In this document: positions 61,950-64,000 of the stretch, piece after piece
How the letters are laid out: the number at the start of each line of letters is the position of its first letter
Numbering within the stretch: position 1 is the first letter of the stretch
From: JAOZTV01 sp965371805
GTDB lineage: Bacteria; Acidobacteriota; Aminicenantia; UBA2199
NCBI GenBank assembly: GCA_965371805.1
Contig: CBDUZW010000004.1
Span: 1 to 64,000 of the forward strand
DNA: 64,000 nucleotides
Direction of reading: 5' to 3'
Translations under genes and position numbers: made by a program
The notes under the pieces: generated by a model
What the model was told of the DNA's origin: nothing
What the model saw: only the letters and a program-made list of their open reading frames with translations
Database searches by the model: none

Positions 61950-63668
61950 CTATTTACCTAATTTTTTTTTTAATTTTGCCCAGGTATCTCTCATAGATAC
62001 AGTCCTGTTAAAAACCAAAGCTTCTTTTTTTGAGTCTTTTTGATCTAAAATAAAATAGCCCTGCCTTAAGAACTGAAAGTTTGTAGTAAAATCGGCCTCT
62101 AAAAGGGATGGTTCAAGTTTACAGTCCTTTAGTACTGTTACAGACTCAGGGTTTATGTTCTCTCGTAATTCTGAATTATCCAGTTCAGAAGGGTTTTCTA
62201 TGTTGAACAATTTGTCATACAGGCGAATCTCAGCAGAAATTGCATGTTTTGCAGATACCCAATGGGAAGTGCCTTTAACTTTTCGTCCATCGTCTGACCA
62301 TCCTCCCTTCGTTTTGGGATCATAGGTACATCCTATTTCAATAATATTTCCAGCTTCATCTTTTTCTACTCTAACACATTTTACGTAATAGGCATGCTTG
62401 AGCCTTATCTCTTTTCCTGGTGACAATCGGAAATATTTTTTTGGGGGATCTTCCATGAAATCCTCTTTCTCTATATAAAGATATTTAGAAAATGGAATTT
62501 CTCTTTCTCCCATATCTGGATCTTCAGGATTATTAGCAGCAGGCAGCATCTCCATTTTATCTTCCGGATAATTGTCAATAACCAGTTTTAGGGGTTCTAA
62601 AACACCCATAACTCTTTTTGCATATTTATTCAGCTCTTCTCTAATGCAATAATCAAGAAATGCAATATCAACAGTACTATTACTCTTTGCAATTCCGATT
62701 TGATCAGTAAACATCTTTATCGAGCCTGCTGTTACACCTCTTCTTCTGAGTCCTGAAATAGTGGGCATTCTAGGGTCATCCCATCCGTCAACAATTTTTT
62801 CATTAACAAGATACAGGAGTGTTCTTTTACTCATAACTGTGTGATTGATATTCAGACGTGCAAATTCGATCTGCTGAGGGTGGTTTTCAGTTTTAAGTGT
62901 ATCCAGGATCCAGTCATAAAGTGGTCTATGATCCTCAAATTCAAGAGTGCAAACTGAATGTGTGATACCTTCAATCGCATCAGATATACAATGTGTATAA
63001 TCGTACATTGGATAAACATTCCATTTATCCCCTGTTCTGTGGTGATATACTTTCTTTATCCTGTATATAACAGGGTCTCTCATATTTATGTTGGGAGAAC
63101 TCATGTCAATTTTTACTCTTAAAACTTTGCTGCCTTCCTCATATTTTCCATTTCTCATATTTTCAAAAAGTTGAAGGTTTTCGTCAATTGTTCTAGTTCT
63201 ATATGGGCTGTTTTTCCCTGGCTCAGTAAGTGTGCCCCGGTACTCTCTTGTCTCTGTGTTTGAAAGATCACAGACAAAAGCTTTGTCCAGTTTAATCAGC
63301 TTTACAGCATAATCATATAATGTGTCAAAATAGTCTGATGCATAGTGAAGCCTGTCATCCCAATCAAATCCGAGCCATTTTACATCCTTTTTTATAGAGT
63401 CAATATACTCAATGTCCTCTTTTTCAGGATTTGTATCATCAAACCTCAGATTGCATAAGCCATTATAATCCTTAGCAAGCCCAAAATTCAGACATATTGA
63501 TTTAGCATGTCCAATATGCAGATAGCCATTTGGCTCTGGTGGAAATCTTGTATGGACCTTCCCATTATTTTTACCATTTTCTATATCACTGTCTATAATC
63601 TGTTTTATGAAATTTGTTTGTAATTTAGTGCCATCATTCTGCTCGATATTTTTTTTTTTATCTTCCAT
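61950..63668 (-). CDS. glnS: Glutaminyl-tRNA synthetase
   Basis: 572 aa class I synthetase charging tRNA-Gln. HIGH motif at 51-54 in [15 protein letters not shown] and KMSKS-type motif [21 protein letters not shown] and the C-terminal anticodon-binding barrels are as in the GlnRS rather than GluRS group. Its presence means this organism charges glutamine directly. AGGAG lies before the ATG. It is followed 13 bp later by mltA. Confidence 0.95.
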   Translation of the reverse strand: MEDKKKNIEQNDGTKLQTNFIKQIIDSDIENGKNNGKVHTRFPPEPNGYLHIGHAKSICLNFGLAKDYNGLCNLRFDDTNPEKEDIEYIDSIKKDVKWLGFDWDDRLHYASDYFDTLYDYAVKLIKLDKAFVCDLSNTETREYRGTLTEPGKNSPYRTRTIDENLQLFENMRNGKYEEGSKVLRVKIDMSSPNINMRDPVIYRIKKVYHHRTGDKWNVYPMYDYTHCISDAIEGITHSVCTLEFEDHRPLYDWILDTLKTENHPQQIEFARLNINHTVMSKRTLLYLVNEKIVDGWDDPRMPTISGLRRRGVTAGSIKMFTDQIGIAKSNSTVDIAFLDYCIREELNKYAKRVMGVLEPLKLVIDNYPEDKMEMLPAANNPEDPDMGEREIPFSKYLYIEKEDFMEDPPKKYFRLSPGKEIRLKHAYYVKCVRVEKDEAGNIIEIGCTYDPKTKGGWSDDGRKVKGTSHWVSAKHAISAEIRLYDKLFNIENPSELDNSELRENINPESVTVLKDCKLEPSLLEADFTTNFQFLRQGYFILDQKDSKKEALVFNRTVSMRDTWAKLKKKLGK

Positions 63669-63682
63669 TCCTTTCTCCTGAT

Positions 63683-64000
63683 TTATCCTTTTTGTTTATC
63701 TTTATGTCTATAAGATTTTTCAAACATAGAGACAAGTGTCCTTTTTGGTAAAAGCCTTTGGATAATGTCTCCAATTTTATTTGAAAAACCTGGAATTAAA
63801 TGAATCTTACCTTTTTTAAATGCATTTATTGCTTTTTTTGCAGCCTTTCCTGCATCCATATTAAAAATGTTTTTCTCTCCGAATTTATCTTCCAGGCCTG
63901 ACATTTTAACCATTTCAGTTTTTATCCCACCTGGAGAAAATAATGAAATTGTAATAGATTTATTGTTGTTTTCACCAATCAATGCAAATGTAAAACCTGT
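63683..64000 (-). CDS. C-terminal part of an SDR-family oxidoreductase (cut by the window)
   Basis: The last 105 codons of a gene whose start lies beyond position 64000. [16 protein letters not shown] is the SDR block after the catalytic YxxxK, where the PG-x-x-T loop closes over NAD(P); the remainder is a helical tail with a basic end (RHKDKQKG). It fits short-chain dehydrogenases of the kind with a long C-terminal helix. The substrate cannot be judged from this part. The gap to glnS is 14 bp, so it is probably in the same operon. Confidence 0.7.
   Translation of the reverse strand, partial: TGFTFALIGENNNKSITISLFSPGGIKTEMVKMSGLEDKFGEKNIFNMDAGKAAKKAINAFKKGKIHLIPGFSNKIGDIIQRLLPKRTLVSMFEKSYRHKDKQKG

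Noticed and set aside
1..64000. tRNA, rRNA, riboswitch or complete insertion sequence
   Set aside because: No cloverleaf, rRNA block, known riboswitch core or transposase frame was recognised by eye; a dedicated search (tRNAscan-SE, Infernal/Rfam, ISfinder) would be needed to be certain.

Overview
The window is AT-rich, Gram-negative-type bacterial DNA: an outer-membrane TonB receptor, many lipoproteins, MltA and an FlgO-type lipoprotein. I saw no rRNA, tRNA or CRISPR array. A GWxTD protein, an Oar-like TonB receptor with a CarboxypepD_reg domain, a sulfatase-fold/TPR protein and a propeller-type hybrid kinase together resemble the Acidobacteriota/Aminicenantes group or a related candidate phylum. 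This placement is an inference; the low GC is unusual for those groups.

Layout. (1) 1-8004: exo-glucosaminidase (GH2), FHS sugar permease, ROK kinase and TonB receptor, one operon. (2) 8114-12320: alkaline-phosphatase/sulfatase-fold protein with TPRs, a TPR protein and a lipoprotein. (3) 12477-13487: LacI regulator of visibly different composition. (4) 13582-21161, minus strand: a degenerate phosphohexomutase, an intact phosphohexomutase, PIG-L deacetylase, NagB, GWxTD protein and a TIM-barrel protein. (5) 21572-26880: NodB deacetylase lipoprotein, GH9 lipoprotein and M1 peptidase. Blocks 1, 4 and 5 together look like chitin/chitosan (glucosamine) utilisation: surface deacetylation, exo-cleavage, import, phosphorylation and deamination, with a PIG-L deacetylase where NagA would be expected.

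(6) 26881-36816 is an accessory, defence-like island: PRTase-SLOG pair, a 978-aa protein with twelve zinc ribbons around a VSR-like nuclease, two HEPN-type (Abi) proteins, an AbiC-like membrane protein and a PIN/Phd toxin-antitoxin pair. It contains a 268-bp duplication of the 5' end of the M1 gene, a 40-bp direct repeat bracketing a 5.4-kb block, and a short repeated sequence after each of three successive accessory genes, so it appears to have been assembled stepwise.

(7) 37108-50308 is housekeeping and signalling: threonine synthase with an ApgM-type enzyme, Na+/solute symporter, RsbU/RsbW/STAS partner switch, a C1B peptidase remnant, NusG-like antiterminator, FlgO-like lipoprotein, a giant hybrid kinase, and an AEC transporter with no ATG/GTG/TTG start. 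(8) 50312-51514 is an M29 aminopeptidase. (9) 51670-60704 is a seven-gene chemosensory operon with the gene content of the Pseudomonas Wsp system (two CheW, MCP, CheA-REC, CheB, REC-GGDEF, CheR-TPR), behind a perfect consensus promoter, probably controlling c-di-GMP. Its MCP carries the sensor domain at the C-terminus. (10) 60734-64000, minus strand: MltA with a ten-base G/C tract, GlnRS and the end of an SDR gene.
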